A DNA stretch of 64,000 bases from Falsiroseomonas oryzae (GCF_027856955.1 NZ_JAPSMD010000001.1:1-64000); one strand, 5' to 3'; counted from the stretch's first letter, positions 11,087-19,818 are shown. Notes: generated by a model from the letters alone, not told the origin. Translations and numbers: made by a program.

Positions 11087-11120
11087 CAGCGCCGGCGTCG
11101 ATTGTGCGACGCCGGCGCTG
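11087..11120. terminator. Second, stronger hairpin between katG and convergent Bug gene
   Basis: A perfect 14-base stem: CAGCGCCGGCGTCG (11087-11100), loop ATTGTG, then the complement at 11107-11120. Its position between two converging genes suggests a bidirectional terminator. The pair resembles the double hairpin at 36957-37064. Confidence 0.7.
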
Positions 11121-11212
11121 CCCGGGTGTGACCGGGCGATCACGTTGCTCGGCCCAATTGCGCTATCTGAAGGCAGCGCGCAGCGCCGGCGGTCGGCCAG
11201 CGAATCCCGCGG

Positions 11213-12193
11213 TCACTCCGGCTGGTAGTTGACGCTGCGCAGCAGCTCCGTGGCGCGCGCGATCTCCGCCGCAATGAAGCGCCGCGAGTCCTCGATGCTC
11301 TCCGTCACCGGCTCCAGTACCTGGCTCGTCAGCCGCTCCACGATGGCGGGCTCGCGCATCGTCTCCTGCATCAGGTCGTTGACGCGCTGGCAGATCTCGG
11401 CGGGCGTGCCCTTCGGCGCCCAGACGCCGTACCAGGACTGGAACTGGTAGCCGGGCAGGCCCGCCTCCGCCATGGTCGGCACATCGGGCGCGAGGCGGGA
11501 GCGCTGTGCCGTCGCGATCCCCAACGCGCGGACCCTGCCATCGGCCGTCGCCGGCAGCAGCGCGAAGCTCGGGTCGATCAGCAGCTGGGCATTGCCGCCC
11601 ATCAGGTCGGTCAGCGCGGGCTGCGTGCCGCGATAGGCCACCATGTCGAGGTTCGCGCCGGTGCGGCGGTTGAACTCGATGGTGGCGAGATGCCCGGCGG
11701 AGCCGAGCGAGGAGATCGCGATGTTCCATTCACGCGGCCGTGCCTTCGCGGCCTCGACAACCTCGGCAACGCTGCGCTGGCTCCGCATGCCGCTGATCAC
11801 CATGACGAGCGGCGCCTGCGCCGTGCGCGCCATCACCTCGAGGTCGCGCTGCGGATCGAAGGTGGCACCACGCAGCACCAGCGGCATGACCGCGGTGTTG
11901 AACGCCGAGGCGAGCAGGGTGAATCCGTCCGGCGGCGCCTGCAGCACGGCGTTCGTGCCGATGAGGCCGGCACCGCCGGTGCGGTTCTCCACCACCGCCG
12001 TCGCGCCGAGCTTCTCCTGCAGCTTCTGGCCGAGCAGCCGTGCCAGCGCATCGTTCGCGGCGCCGGGCGGCCAGGGGCAGATCACGCGGATCGGCCGCCC
12101 ATGCGGCCATGCGCCCTGCGCGCGCACCGCCGGTGCGGCGATCAATCCGAAGGTCCCGGCCGCTGCGGCCGCCATCAAGCTACGCCTGTGCAT
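11213..12193 (-). CDS. Bug/TctC-family periplasmic substrate-binding receptor
   Basis: A 326-residue receptor. The start at 12193 is chosen because AGGGAGGAAGACG precedes it; ten more in-frame residues upstream lack a ribosome site. The signal peptide (MHRRSLMAAAAAG...) ends at VRA near residue 26. The ligand-loop motif is CPWPPGAANDAL, less Gly-rich than usual, and the second loop is VAYRGTQPALTD. It is the last gene of the DUF1537 kinase-PdxA2 operon, about 100 bases after the sialidase-like gene, so a four-carbon sugar acid or related polyhydroxy acid is a reasonable ligand guess. Confidence 0.92.
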   Translation of the reverse strand: MHRRSLMAAAAAGTFGLIAAPAVRAQGAWPHGRPIRVICPWPPGAANDALARLLGQKLQEKLGATAVVENRTGGAGLIGTNAVLQAPPDGFTLLASAFNTAVMPLVLRGATFDPQRDLEVMARTAQAPLVMVISGMRSQRSVAEVVEAAKARPREWNIAISSLGSAGHLATIEFNRRTGANLDMVAYRGTQPALTDLMGGNAQLLIDPSFALLPATADGRVRALGIATAQRSRLAPDVPTMAEAGLPGYQFQSWYGVWAPKGTPAEICQRVNDLMQETMREPAIVERLTSQVLEPVTESIEDSRRFIAAEIARATELLRSVNYQPE

Positions 12194-12291
12194 CGTCTTC
12201 CTCCCTGGCTGGCGGCCGGGCATGGGCGCGCCGGCTCGCGTATCGCTTCGTGGTCGTTCCCGTCCGGCTCACGGTGCGTGCGGGCTCGCGC

Positions 12292-13458
12292 TCATCCCCG
12301 CACCCAGTCCGTGCCGACGCGGACGTATTTGATGGCCTGTCGCCAGTAGGTGTAGGTGATGTGCAGCCGGCCATCCGCCGTCTGGCAGATCGAGGGGTAG
12401 GAGAACTCCCGGTTCAGCCTGTCCTTCGAATTGTTCGTCATGCAGTAGCCGTCGCCGACTTCCAGGTTGCGCCGGACAGGCCAGGTGAGGCCGCCATCCT
12501 CCGACACTGCAAGCGTCATCGGCGCGCGCGGCGCGCCCCAGAAGGCGCTGCGCTCCGTGATCGGCGCGACCTCCGCCCCGCCCAGATCGTCATAGAGCGA
12601 CAGCCGTCGATCCGTCGCGTCGGCCTTGCTGCTGTCGTTGAACACCATGGCCAGCCGTCCGTCCGACAGGCGGATCGCCTGGATGGAGGAGTTGTTGTTC
12701 GGCAGCTCCGTCGGCATGGGCGCCGTCCAGCTGCGGCCGCGATCGGCGGATGCGCTGCGATAGACGTGGTCCGCCCAGCGGCTGCGGAAGAAGGCGACCA
12801 GGCGGCCGTTCCGCAGGTCCACGATGTTCATGTGCACGCAGCCCGTGCTGTCCGGCACGGGATGTTCCGTCCAGCTCCGGCCGGCATCGGAGGAGATCAT
12901 CACCGAGCTGGTGTCGAGGTCGCCGGTCCAGGCGCCGGCCGGTGGCTTGGTGCAGCGCCAGATCGGCAGCAGCCAGTCGCCATTGTCGAGCACGACGATG
13001 GGGCTGCGGATGAAGGTGCCGAAGCCCGGCTGCTCGCCGAACAGCGTCTCGATCGCCCCCCAGCTTCGCCCGCCATCGGCGGAGATGCGACGACGGATGA
13101 TCGCGGTGTCCTGGTTGCCGGCAACCTGTGCCGTCCAGAGCAGCCAGAGCGTCCCGTCCGGCGCCGGGAAGAGCAGCGGGTTCTGTTCCGACCGCGTCGG
13201 GTCGTCGGAGAGGCGCATCGCCGGCGACCAGCGCTCGGCGCCTGGCGCGAGCCGTGAGAAGTGGACCGAGATGTCCGGCACGCCTTCCTGCGTGCCGCCG
13301 AACCAGACGCAGCCGAGATCCCCGCCGGGCAGCGGCATGACGAAGGAGGCGTGGTTCTGCACGCAGGGCGTCGGGATGAAGGCTTCGACCCGCGCGGCAT
13401 CTCCTGGTGATGGGGCAAGGACCTCCGGCCGCTCGATCAGGCCCGTGGTGTCCGGCAT
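12292..13458 (-). CDS. Sialidase-like BNR/Asp-box beta-propeller protein
   Basis: About 388 residues, with no signal peptide or membrane segment, so probably cytoplasmic. Four Asp-box turns of the form S-x-D-x-G-x-x-W are visible (ISADGGRSW, ISSDAGRSW, ASADRGRSW, VSEDGGLTW, about residues 126-330), the hallmark of six-bladed sialidase-fold propellers. Such proteins include exo-sialidases and many uncharacterised glycoside- or uronate-related enzymes. The ATG at 13458 has GGAAAGGG at good spacing; the in-frame ATG at 13467 is too close to that site. It lies 21 bases after the iron-type dehydrogenase gene. A true sialidase role is doubtful given the cytoplasmic location and the acid-sugar neighbours. 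Confidence 0.85.
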   Translation of the reverse strand: MPDTTGLIERPEVLAPSPGDAARVEAFIPTPCVQNHASFVMPLPGGDLGCVWFGGTQEGVPDISVHFSRLAPGAERWSPAMRLSDDPTRSEQNPLLFPAPDGTLWLLWTAQVAGNQDTAIIRRRISADGGRSWGAIETLFGEQPGFGTFIRSPIVVLDNGDWLLPIWRCTKPPAGAWTGDLDTSSVMISSDAGRSWTEHPVPDSTGCVHMNIVDLRNGRLVAFFRSRWADHVYRSASADRGRSWTAPMPTELPNNNSSIQAIRLSDGRLAMVFNDSSKADATDRRLSLYDDLGGAEVAPITERSAFWGAPRAPMTLAVSEDGGLTWPVRRNLEVGDGYCMTNNSKDRLNREFSYPSICQTADGRLHITYTYWRQAIKYVRVGTDWVRG

Positions 13459-13479
13459 GGCGCGCATCCCTTTCCCCGC

Positions 13480-14610
13480 TCAGAGCGCGGCGCGGTAGAT
13501 CGCGAGGATCTGCTCGCGGCTGATGTCGCGCGGGTTGTTGTCCAGCAGCCGGCGGATCGCGTGCGCGTCCTCCGCCATCATGGGGAGATCGTCTTCGGGC
13601 ACGCCGAGACGCGACAGGCGCATCTCGAGGCCGAGCCCCGCGCAGAAGCCGTGCGCGGCCTGCAGGATGTCTGCCTCCGACCGGTGCGCCGGCAGTCCGA
13701 GCGCCTGGAGGATCAGTGCGGTCCTCTCCTGCACGGCGGGCGCGTTGAAGGCCAGGGTGTGCGGGAAGATGACGGCGCAGGCCAGGCCGTGCGCGACATG
13801 GTGGCGCGTGCCCAACGGATAGGCCACCGCATGGCCCGCCGTGGTGTTCACCGGCCCGAGGCAGAAGCCGCCATAGAGCGAGGCGAGGGCAAGCCCGGCC
13901 CGTGCCTCGCGGTCGCCGCCATCCCGCACGGCGCGCGCCAGGAAGCGGCCGACCAGCCGGATTCCCTCGAGCGCGTAGAGGTCGATCAGCGGGTTGGCCT
14001 TGCGGTTGGTGAAGGCCTCGGCGCAATGAGCCAGCGCGTCCACCCCGGTCGCGCCCGTGACGTCGCGCGGCACCGTCAGGGTCAGGTCGGGATCGACCAC
14101 GGCCAGGTCGGCGAGCATGTGGCGGCTCTGCACGGCCAACTTGTTCTGCGTGGCGGGATCAGTCACCAGGGCGCGCGTGCCCGCCTCGCTGCCGGTGCCG
14201 GAGGTGGTCGGCACCTGGACCAGCGCGCAGCGGCGCCCGGCGACGCGCTCTGGCCCGACGACGTCGTGAATCGACTGGCCGCTCCCCGGCAGCACGGCAA
14301 CCAGCTTCGCGAGGTCCATGGCGCTGCCGCCGCCGAAGCCCACGACAAGCTCGGGCCGGACGCGCTCGGCCATGGCCAGGGCGCGATGCAGGTTCGGGAT
14401 GTCGGGCTCGGGCTTGGCCTCGCCGAACACGCTGACCTCGCCCGGCAGTCCGAGCAGGCCCACGCGCGCGGCGTTGGACGCGCCGGTGACGACCAGGCTG
14501 CGGGTGATGCCTCGGCCAGCTGCCCAGCGACCGACCTCGCCGACCAGCCCGGCGCCGAAGGCGATGCGTTGCGGCCGGTCGATCTCGATGGGGCGAAGCA
14601 GGTCGGTCAT
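13480..14610 (-). CDS. Iron-type alcohol dehydrogenase family oxidoreductase
   Basis: A 376-residue NAD(P)-dependent enzyme of the Fe-ADH / maleylacetate reductase superfamily. The nucleotide-binding GGGSAMDLAK motif is near residue 96. Metal ligands expected for the family appear in GVDALAHCAEAF (Asp, His), HGLACAVIFPH (His) and the preceding GHAVAYPLG region. GAGGACAGAGCCG before 14610 supports that start; an in-frame ATG at 14631 overlaps the pdxA2 stop (ATGA) and is an alternative. It lies between pdxA2 and the sialidase-like gene. A role reducing or oxidising an aldehyde or hydroxyacid of the four-carbon sugar acid pathway is inferred from context. Confidence 0.9.
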   Translation of the reverse strand: MTDLLRPIEIDRPQRIAFGAGLVGEVGRWAAGRGITRSLVVTGASNAARVGLLGLPGEVSVFGEAKPEPDIPNLHRALAMAERVRPELVVGFGGGSAMDLAKLVAVLPGSGQSIHDVVGPERVAGRRCALVQVPTTSGTGSEAGTRALVTDPATQNKLAVQSRHMLADLAVVDPDLTLTVPRDVTGATGVDALAHCAEAFTNRKANPLIDLYALEGIRLVGRFLARAVRDGGDREARAGLALASLYGGFCLGPVNTTAGHAVAYPLGTRHHVAHGLACAVIFPHTLAFNAPAVQERTALILQALGLPAHRSEADILQAAHGFCAGLGLEMRLSRLGVPEDDLPMMAEDAHAIRRLLDNNPRDISREQILAIYRAAL

Positions 14611-14627
14611 CGGCTCTGTCCTCGCGG

Positions 14628-15659
14628 TCATGCGGCGGCGCGGTGGGCGGCCAGCTGCTCGGCGTATTCGATCGCCTCGACCAGGCTGCGCTCGCTGGCG
14701 ATGCCCTTGCCGGCGATGTCGAAGGCGGTGCCGTGGTCCACGGAGGTGCGGATGATCGGCAGGCCGAGCGTGATGTTCACGCCGGACAGCGCGTCCCATT
14801 TCCCGGTTGCGGGATCGACCGAGAAGCCGAGCAGCTTGACCGGGATGTGGCCCTGGTCGTGGTACATCGCGACCACGGCGTCGTACTGCCCGGCGCGCAG
14901 CTTCACGAAGACCGTGTCGCCCGGCACCGGGCCGGAGACGTCCAGCCCTTCGGCCGCGGCGCGGGCGATGGTGGGGGCGGAGACCTCGATGTCCTCGCGG
15001 CCGAACAAGCCGCCTTCCCCGGCATGCGGGTTCAGCGCGGCGACGGCGATGCGCGGCCTGGCGATGCCCAGCGCGCGCAGCGCCTCATCCGTCAGGTCCA
15101 GCACCAGGCGCAGGCGCTGCGGCGTCAGGCGCTTCGGCACGTCCTGCAGCGCGACATGGGTGGTGACGTGGCTGACGCGCATGTTGCCGTGTGCCAGCAG
15201 CATCACGGAGCCCTTCACGCCCGTCAGCTCCGCCAGCATCTCGGTGTGGCCGGCATAGTGGTAGCCGGCCTTGTTCAGCGCCTCCTTGTTGAGCGGCGCC
15301 GTGACGATGGCGCCGACCTGGCCGGCCTGGGCCAGGCGCACGCCGCGTTCGACCGCCAGGTAGGCGAAGCGGCCGGCATCGGCGGAGAGGACGCCGGGCT
15401 CGATCGGCGCGCCTTCCGGGCCGGCCTGGAGGAAGCACAGGGCCGGCCAGTCCGGCGTGTCGTCGGTGACCTCCGGAATGGTCAGGCCCGGCGCCAGCGA
15501 CGCGCGGGCGCGCTCCAGCGCGCCGCTGCTGCCGATCACCAGCAGCCGCAGATCGCCGGCCGCGATCCGTGGCGCCAGCACCTGGCACGCCTTGACGATG
15601 ATCTCGGGGCCGATGCCGGCCGGGTCGCCCATGGTGATCGCGAGGTGGCGCGGCTTCAT
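14628..15659 (-). CDS. pdxA2: PdxA2-type 4-phospho-sugar-acid dehydrogenase (4-hydroxythreonine-4-phosphate dehydrogenase family)
   Basis: A 343-residue PdxA-family oxidative decarboxylase. The three metal-binding histidines of PdxA are present: His168 (TTHVALQDV), His212 (NPHAGE) and His267 (YHDQGH), plus the N-terminal ITMGDPAGIGPE motif. Next to a DUF1537 kinase, this family is known as PdxA2: it oxidises 4-phospho-D-threonate or -erythronate and releases CO2 to give dihydroxyacetone phosphate. The start overlaps the kinase stop. True vitamin B6 PdxA normally sits with ksgA or surA, not in such an operon, so the catabolic reading is preferred. Confidence 0.93.
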   Translation of the reverse strand: MKPRHLAITMGDPAGIGPEIIVKACQVLAPRIAAGDLRLLVIGSSGALERARASLAPGLTIPEVTDDTPDWPALCFLQAGPEGAPIEPGVLSADAGRFAYLAVERGVRLAQAGQVGAIVTAPLNKEALNKAGYHYAGHTEMLAELTGVKGSVMLLAHGNMRVSHVTTHVALQDVPKRLTPQRLRLVLDLTDEALRALGIARPRIAVAALNPHAGEGGLFGREDIEVSAPTIARAAAEGLDVSGPVPGDTVFVKLRAGQYDAVVAMYHDQGHIPVKLLGFSVDPATGKWDALSGVNITLGLPIIRTSVDHGTAFDIAGKGIASERSLVEAIEYAEQLAAHRAAA

Positions 15660-16768
15660 GCGTCGATGCTCCGGGTGAGGAGGCCGTTGCCGGCGAGGAG
15701 GTCGCGCCAGAGCGTATCGCCACCGAAGGCGCCGGACTTCGACACCACCTCGAGGCCATCCCAGATGCCGCCGCGCATGACGGAGCGCGGCACGCCGGCC
15801 GCGACCAGGCCGGTCGCCTCCAGCGATCGCGCGCCCAGCGCGCGGCAGATGGCGTGCAGCGTCTCTCCGCCCGCGACGGCCAGCGTGCCGGGGCGCGGCA
15901 GGCGCTGCAACAGGCCGGCCAAGGCGGCGGCGATGCGGCGGGCTGCCTCCGCACGGTCCAGGCCAAGGGGCAGGGCGAGGCTCACCATCGCCGCGCCGCT
16001 GTCCTCCAGCAGCCCGGCGATGCGCGCGGCCTCCGCGGGGCTGCCGTCCGCCGCCTGGGTCCAGCAGGCATCGCAGGCCGCGAGCTGGCGCGCCGTCACG
16101 GCCTGGTCCGAGCCGAACAGCCCGAGGACGGGGCTGCGCAGCGCGGTCGAAACCGGTGCCGCAGAGGCGCCGGCCAGGGCGCGCGCAAGTCCCGCGGTGC
16201 CGCACCACAGCACCGGCTTCGTCGCACCGCGCCCAAGCGTGACGATGCGCGCGAGATCGGCCTCGCCTTCCGCGTCGAAGATCGAGACGCCGCTTGGCAG
16301 CGGCTGGTCGCAGGATCCACGGACCGGCCGCAGCCCCTCCGCCTGCAATGCGGCCAACAGATCGCATGCGACGGCCGTCCAGCTGCCATCCGTCTGCCGC
16401 CTGAGCACCTGCCCTGCGCGGGTGATCCGGCCTTGCGCCGGGAAGGCCGGGGCGAGGACGACATGCGCCCAGTGCCGCGTCGCGAGACAGGCGGCGAGTT
16501 CCGCCGCGACATGGCCGCGCAGCAGGCTGTCGATCTTCTTGAAGGCGATCCCCGCGCCGGCCAGCGCCGGTGCCAGGGCCCGCACGCGCGCCGTGGCCAG
16601 CTCGCGCGGCGCCTCCCGCGTGCCGGAGTCGAGGGCGAGGCTGCCGGTCCGGTCCGTTGCGTCGTCCCAGGCGACCGGCACCGGGCCGCACAGGCCGGTC
16701 AGCTCTGCCGTCGCATCGAGCGCGCCCGTCAGGTCGTCGGCCAGCAGGCGGAGGCGCGGCGCGCTCAT
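15656..16768 (-). CDS. DUF1537 four-carbon acid sugar kinase (DtnK/OtnK-like)
   Basis: A 370-residue kinase of the four-carbon acid sugar family (DUF1537). The N-terminal domain has LLADDLTGALD (about residues 8-18) and KKIDSLLRGH; the C-terminal nucleotide-binding domain has the SKSGAFGGDTL motif. The family phosphorylates acids such as D-threonate, D-erythronate or 3-oxo-tetronate at C4. It overlaps the upstream IclR stop (ATGA at 16765-16768) and the downstream pdxA2 start, so the three are translationally coupled. Which stereoisomer is used is not evident. Confidence 0.93.
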   Translation of the reverse strand: MSAPRLRLLADDLTGALDATAELTGLCGPVPVAWDDATDRTGSLALDSGTREAPRELATARVRALAPALAGAGIAFKKIDSLLRGHVAAELAACLATRHWAHVVLAPAFPAQGRITRAGQVLRRQTDGSWTAVACDLLAALQAEGLRPVRGSCDQPLPSGVSIFDAEGEADLARIVTLGRGATKPVLWCGTAGLARALAGASAAPVSTALRSPVLGLFGSDQAVTARQLAACDACWTQAADGSPAEAARIAGLLEDSGAAMVSLALPLGLDRAEAARRIAAALAGLLQRLPRPGTLAVAGGETLHAICRALGARSLEATGLVAAGVPRSVMRGGIWDGLEVVSKSGAFGGDTLWRDLLAGNGLLTRSIDA

Positions 16769-17622
16769 CGCGCGGCTCCGCCGAGGCCGATCGCGCCGAG
16801 CGAGAGGCGCACACCTTCGCCCAGTTCCGCCGCCAGGCGTTGCGCATGCGGTGCCGCCAGCGCCACGAACTCCGCGGTGGTGAAGCGTCCGCCCCCGACG
16901 GTCAGGCTCACCCCCGCCAGCGGCAGGCCGCGCGCGTCCAGCACCGGCGCCGCAACGGTCCGCAGGCCATAGGCGTTCTCGCCATCCGACACGGCGTAGC
17001 CGCGCGCCCGCACCTCGTCCAGGCGCTGCAGCAGCGTGTCGAGATCGATCAGGGTGCGTTCCGAGAGCTTCACGCGCTGGACGCTGTCGAGGTGGAACAC
17101 CTGCTCGTCGCGCGGCAGCCAGGCCAGGATCGCCTGGCCGAGCGCGGTGGCATAGGCGCCGATCCGCGTGCCCGCGCGGCGCACCACGCCGTGCCGTTCC
17201 AGCCCCGCTTCCACCCTGGCGAGGTAGATCACCTCGCCCCGTTCCAGCACACCGAGGGACGCCGCGTCGGCAATGCGCGGCACCAACTCGCGCAGCAGCG
17301 GCGTGGCATGCCCCGGCAGGTCGTCGGCGGAGAGCACGGCGTGGCCGAGCTCGAGGCATTTCAGGGTCAGGCGGAAGCGCCGGCCGTCCGGCACGCCGCG
17401 CAGGTAGCCGAGCCCCAGAAGGGTGTGGATCAGGCGGAACGCCGTCCCGCGGTCGAGGCCGGTCCGTGCCGCCACCTCGGCGACGGTCAGTTCCGGCACG
17501 TCCTGGCCGAAGGCGCGCAACACGGCGAAGGCCTTCGCGACGGACTGCACGACGTTCTTCGGGTTCTCCGAAGCCTGCTCGCGCGGCGCCGTGCCGACTG
17601 CGTCCGGGGGCTTCGTCTGCAG
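16765..17622 (-). CDS. IclR-family regulator of the acid-sugar operon; possible CTG start
   Basis: An IclR regulator: helix-turn-helix over about residues 20-80 (VAEVAARTGLDRGTAFRLIHTL) and a C-terminal effector domain. The start is unclear. No ATG occurs at a sensible place; a reading from 17811 would run across a palindromic operator-like site. A CTG at 17622 lies 3 bases after AGGGAGGAA, the best ribosome site in the area, and gives 285 residues, normal for the family. A GTG at 17550 just before the helix-turn-helix is the alternative. It is the first gene of the operon with the DUF1537 kinase and pdxA2 and presumably regulates it. Confidence 0.88.
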   Translation of the reverse strand: MQTKPPDAVGTAPREQASENPKNVVQSVAKAFAVLRAFGQDVPELTVAEVAARTGLDRGTAFRLIHTLLGLGYLRGVPDGRRFRLTLKCLELGHAVLSADDLPGHATPLLRELVPRIADAASLGVLERGEVIYLARVEAGLERHGVVRRAGTRIGAYATALGQAILAWLPRDEQVFHLDSVQRVKLSERTLIDLDTLLQRLDEVRARGYAVSDGENAYGLRTVAAPVLDARGLPLAGVSLTVGGGRFTTAEFVALAAPHAQRLAAELGEGVRLSLGAIGLGGAAR

Positions 17623-17662
17623 GACTTCCTCCCTGTCGCCGCCTTCAAGGTTGATCGGATTG

Positions 17663-17676
17663 CGAACAAATGTTCG
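17663..17676. promoter_or_regulatory. IclR-type operator palindrome
   Basis: CGAACAAATGTTCG is a perfect 6-base inverted repeat (CGAACA/TGTTCG) around two bases, about 40 bases upstream of the proposed IclR start. The second IclR gene in the window has a similar CGAAC/GTTCG palindrome next to its start (56185-56197). Autoregulation and operon control are inferred. Confidence 0.65.
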
Positions 17677-17862
17677 GAGTTGCTTGCAGTGGTATCGCCC
17701 CGCGGCCTTCGGGGTCAAGCGGCCAGTCGCCCGACGGTCGCCCCGCGGGGGCGCTGCCCGGCGGCTTGCCGTGCTGATCGGGTGACCATGGGCCACGGGC
17801 AGGCGACACACGGCATCGCCGCCGTATCGGCAGGCAGCGCCGGGCGGCTGGTGTACGTCAGG

Positions 17863-18567
17863 TCAGAGGTGGCGCATGCCCAGCTGGGTGAGCAGCGGAA
17901 GCAGCTGGTCCCGCGCGCGCACGCGGTGTGTCTTCGCGCGATGATGCGCTGCTGCCGCATCGCCGCACCGGATCGCCTCCGCGATGCCGTGGTGCTCCTC
18001 CACAGAGAGGCTCGGCTTCGGGCGCAGGCGGACTGTCAGCATGCGGGCGCGGTGCGACTGGTCCATGATGGTAGCAAACATGCGGGCGAGGCGGGCATTG
18101 CCGCTGCGCTGCACCAGGAGCTGGTGGAAGCGGCCATCCGCTTCCGCCCAGCCGACCAGGTCGTCGCGTGCCAGCGCGGCCGCCATCGCGGCGTTCACCG
18201 CGTCGAGCTCTGCCGCGACGAGGCCGCGCTGCGCCTCGGGCTTCTCGGCGATCAGCTCCGCCGCCGCAGCTTCCAGCGCGACGATCACCTCGTAGATCTC
18301 GCGCATGTCCTCGGGCGAGATGGCGCAGACCACCACGCCGCGCCGCGACAGGACCCGGACCAGCCCTTCCTCCTGCAGGCGGATGATCGCCTCGTGCACG
18401 GGCGTGCGGCTCATGCCGAGCTGGAGGGCGATCTCCTGCTCGGAACCCTGGTAGCCCGGTGGGAAGATGTTGTTCCGGATGGCATCCTTCAGCGCCTCGT
18501 AGGCGCCGTCCACCAGGCTGGGCCTGGCCGCCGGCGCGGCTGCCGTCGCGCTTCGCGGCCTGACCAT
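17863..18567 (-). CDS. GntR-family (FCD/FadR-type) transcriptional regulator
   Basis: A 234-residue regulator: winged helix-turn-helix over about residues 20-85 (EQEIALQLGMSRTPVHEAIIRLQ) and an all-helical FCD ligand domain with histidines typical of its metal/carboxylate pocket (DGRFHQLL, EEHHGIAEA). The start at 18567 follows GGCGGGAGGGACC; an in-frame ATG at 18603 lies within an operator-like repeat and is rejected. It is divergent from the tartrate/D-malate dehydrogenase-like gene with paired 13-base inverted repeats between, so that operon is the likely target. It lies 240 bases upstream of the IclR gene on the same strand and is probably a separate transcript. Confidence 0.92.
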   Translation of the reverse strand: MVRPRSATAAAPAARPSLVDGAYEALKDAIRNNIFPPGYQGSEQEIALQLGMSRTPVHEAIIRLQEEGLVRVLSRRGVVVCAISPEDMREIYEVIVALEAAAAELIAEKPEAQRGLVAAELDAVNAAMAAALARDDLVGWAEADGRFHQLLVQRSGNARLARMFATIMDQSHRARMLTVRLRPKPSLSVEEHHGIAEAIRCGDAAAAHHRAKTHRVRARDQLLPLLTQLGMRHL

Positions 18568-18596
18568 GGTCCCTCCCGCCGATCGGATCACGCATT

Positions 18597-18671
18597 CTTC
18601 CATGCAAGCTGGAGTTTTACCAGTTGACGCGATGATTGGCAGCCCGTAGTTGCGGCCGGCTTGCATGGAAG
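18597..18671. promoter_or_regulatory. Paired 13-base inverted repeats, GntR operators
   Basis: CTTCCATGCAAGC (18597-18609) and its exact reverse complement (18659-18671) lie 62 bases apart centre to centre, about six helical turns, in the divergent gap between the GntR gene and the dehydrogenase gene. Each arm is itself nearly palindromic (TTCCATGCAA). This is a good candidate for two GntR dimers on the same DNA face, possibly looped. Confidence 0.7.
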
Positions 18672-18735
18672 CTCGCGTGGATCCGGCCGCGGACGACCAC
18701 GCCGCTGCCCGAAGCAAGGCGAGGAGACCCGGGAG

Positions 18736-19818
18736 ATGGGCATGCGCAGCTACCGGATTGCGGCCATCGGCGGCGATGGCATCGGCCCCGAGGTGATCTC
18801 GGCCGGCGTGGAGGTCCTGAAGGTCTGTGCCGAGCGAGATGGCGGCTTCGCGCTCGACTTCACCGATTTCGACTGGGGGTCCGACTACTACCGAAGGCAT
18901 GGCGTGATGATGCCGGCCGACGGGGCCGACCAGCTGCGCCGCTTCGACGCCATCCTGTTCGGCGCCGTCGGGGCGCCGGACATCCCGGACCACGTCACGC
19001 TGTGGGGCCTGCGCCTCGCGATCTGCCAGCCGCTCGACCAGTACGCCAATGTCCGTCCGACCCGCGTGCTGCCGGGCATCACGAGCCCGCTTCGCAACGT
19101 CTCCGGCCCCGAGCTGGATTGGATCATCGTGCGGGAGAACTCGGAGGGCGAGTATTCCGGCGTCGGCGGCCGCGCCCATCGCGGGCTGCCGATCGAGGTC
19201 GCGCAGGACGTCTCCGTGATGACGCGTGCCGGCGTGCAGCGGATCATGCGTTACGCCTTCCGCCTGGCGCAGTCCCGGCCGCGCAAGCTGCTGACGGTGG
19301 TCACCAAGTCCAACGCACAGCGCCATGCCATGGTGATGTGGGACGAGATCGCCGCCGAGGTTGCGGCGGAGTTCCCCGACGTCACCTGGGACAAGATGCT
19401 GGTGGACGCCATGACCATGCGCATGGTGATCAGGCCCGGCAGCATCGACACCATCGTCGCGTCGAACCTGCATGCCGACATCCTCTCCGACCTCGCGGCG
19501 GCGCTGGCGGGCTCTCTCGGCATCGCGCCGACCGCCAACATCAACCCGGAGCGTGACGCGCCGTCGATGTTCGAGCCGATCCACGGCTCGGCCTTCGACA
19601 TCACCGGCAAGGGCATCGCCAACCCGATCGCGACCTTCTGGACCGGCGCGATGATGCTGGAGCATCTGGGCGAGACGCCGGCGGCGGAGCGCCTGATGCG
19701 CGCGGTGGAGCGCGTGACGGCCGACCCGGCGCTGCATACGCCCGACCTCGGCGGCCGGGCGACCACGAGGCAGGTGACGGAGGCGGTCTGCGCGGCGCTG
19801 CGGCAGGCCAACGACTGA
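18736..19818 (+). CDS. Tartrate dehydrogenase / D-malate dehydrogenase-like (isopropylmalate dehydrogenase family)
   Basis: A 360-residue beta-decarboxylating dehydrogenase, NAD- and divalent-metal-dependent. GGDGIGPEV opens the protein. The substrate loop reads RENSEGEYSG, as in tartrate/D-malate enzymes, rather than the RELTGG of true LeuB. Further family residues are the Lys in VTKSNAQRH and the metal aspartates in SNLHADILSDL. GAGGAG lies at good spacing before the ATG at 18736. A Bug receptor follows 99 bases downstream, and a GntR regulator is divergent, so uptake and oxidation of tartrate, D-malate or a related hydroxy acid is the likely function. Confidence 0.92.
   Translation: MGMRSYRIAAIGGDGIGPEVISAGVEVLKVCAERDGGFALDFTDFDWGSDYYRRHGVMMPADGADQLRRFDAILFGAVGAPDIPDHVTLWGLRLAICQPLDQYANVRPTRVLPGITSPLRNVSGPELDWIIVRENSEGEYSGVGGRAHRGLPIEVAQDVSVMTRAGVQRIMRYAFRLAQSRPRKLLTVVTKSNAQRHAMVMWDEIAAEVAAEFPDVTWDKMLVDAMTMRMVIRPGSIDTIVASNLHADILSDLAAALAGSLGIAPTANINPERDAPSMFEPIHGSAFDITGKGIANPIATFWTGAMMLEHLGETPAAERLMRAVERVTADPALHTPDLGGRATTRQVTEAVCAALRQAND

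Noticed and set aside
12292-13458. Calling the Asp-box protein a true exo-sialidase
   Set aside because: No signal peptide, acid-sugar neighbours, and the sialidase arginine triad could not be confirmed by eye.
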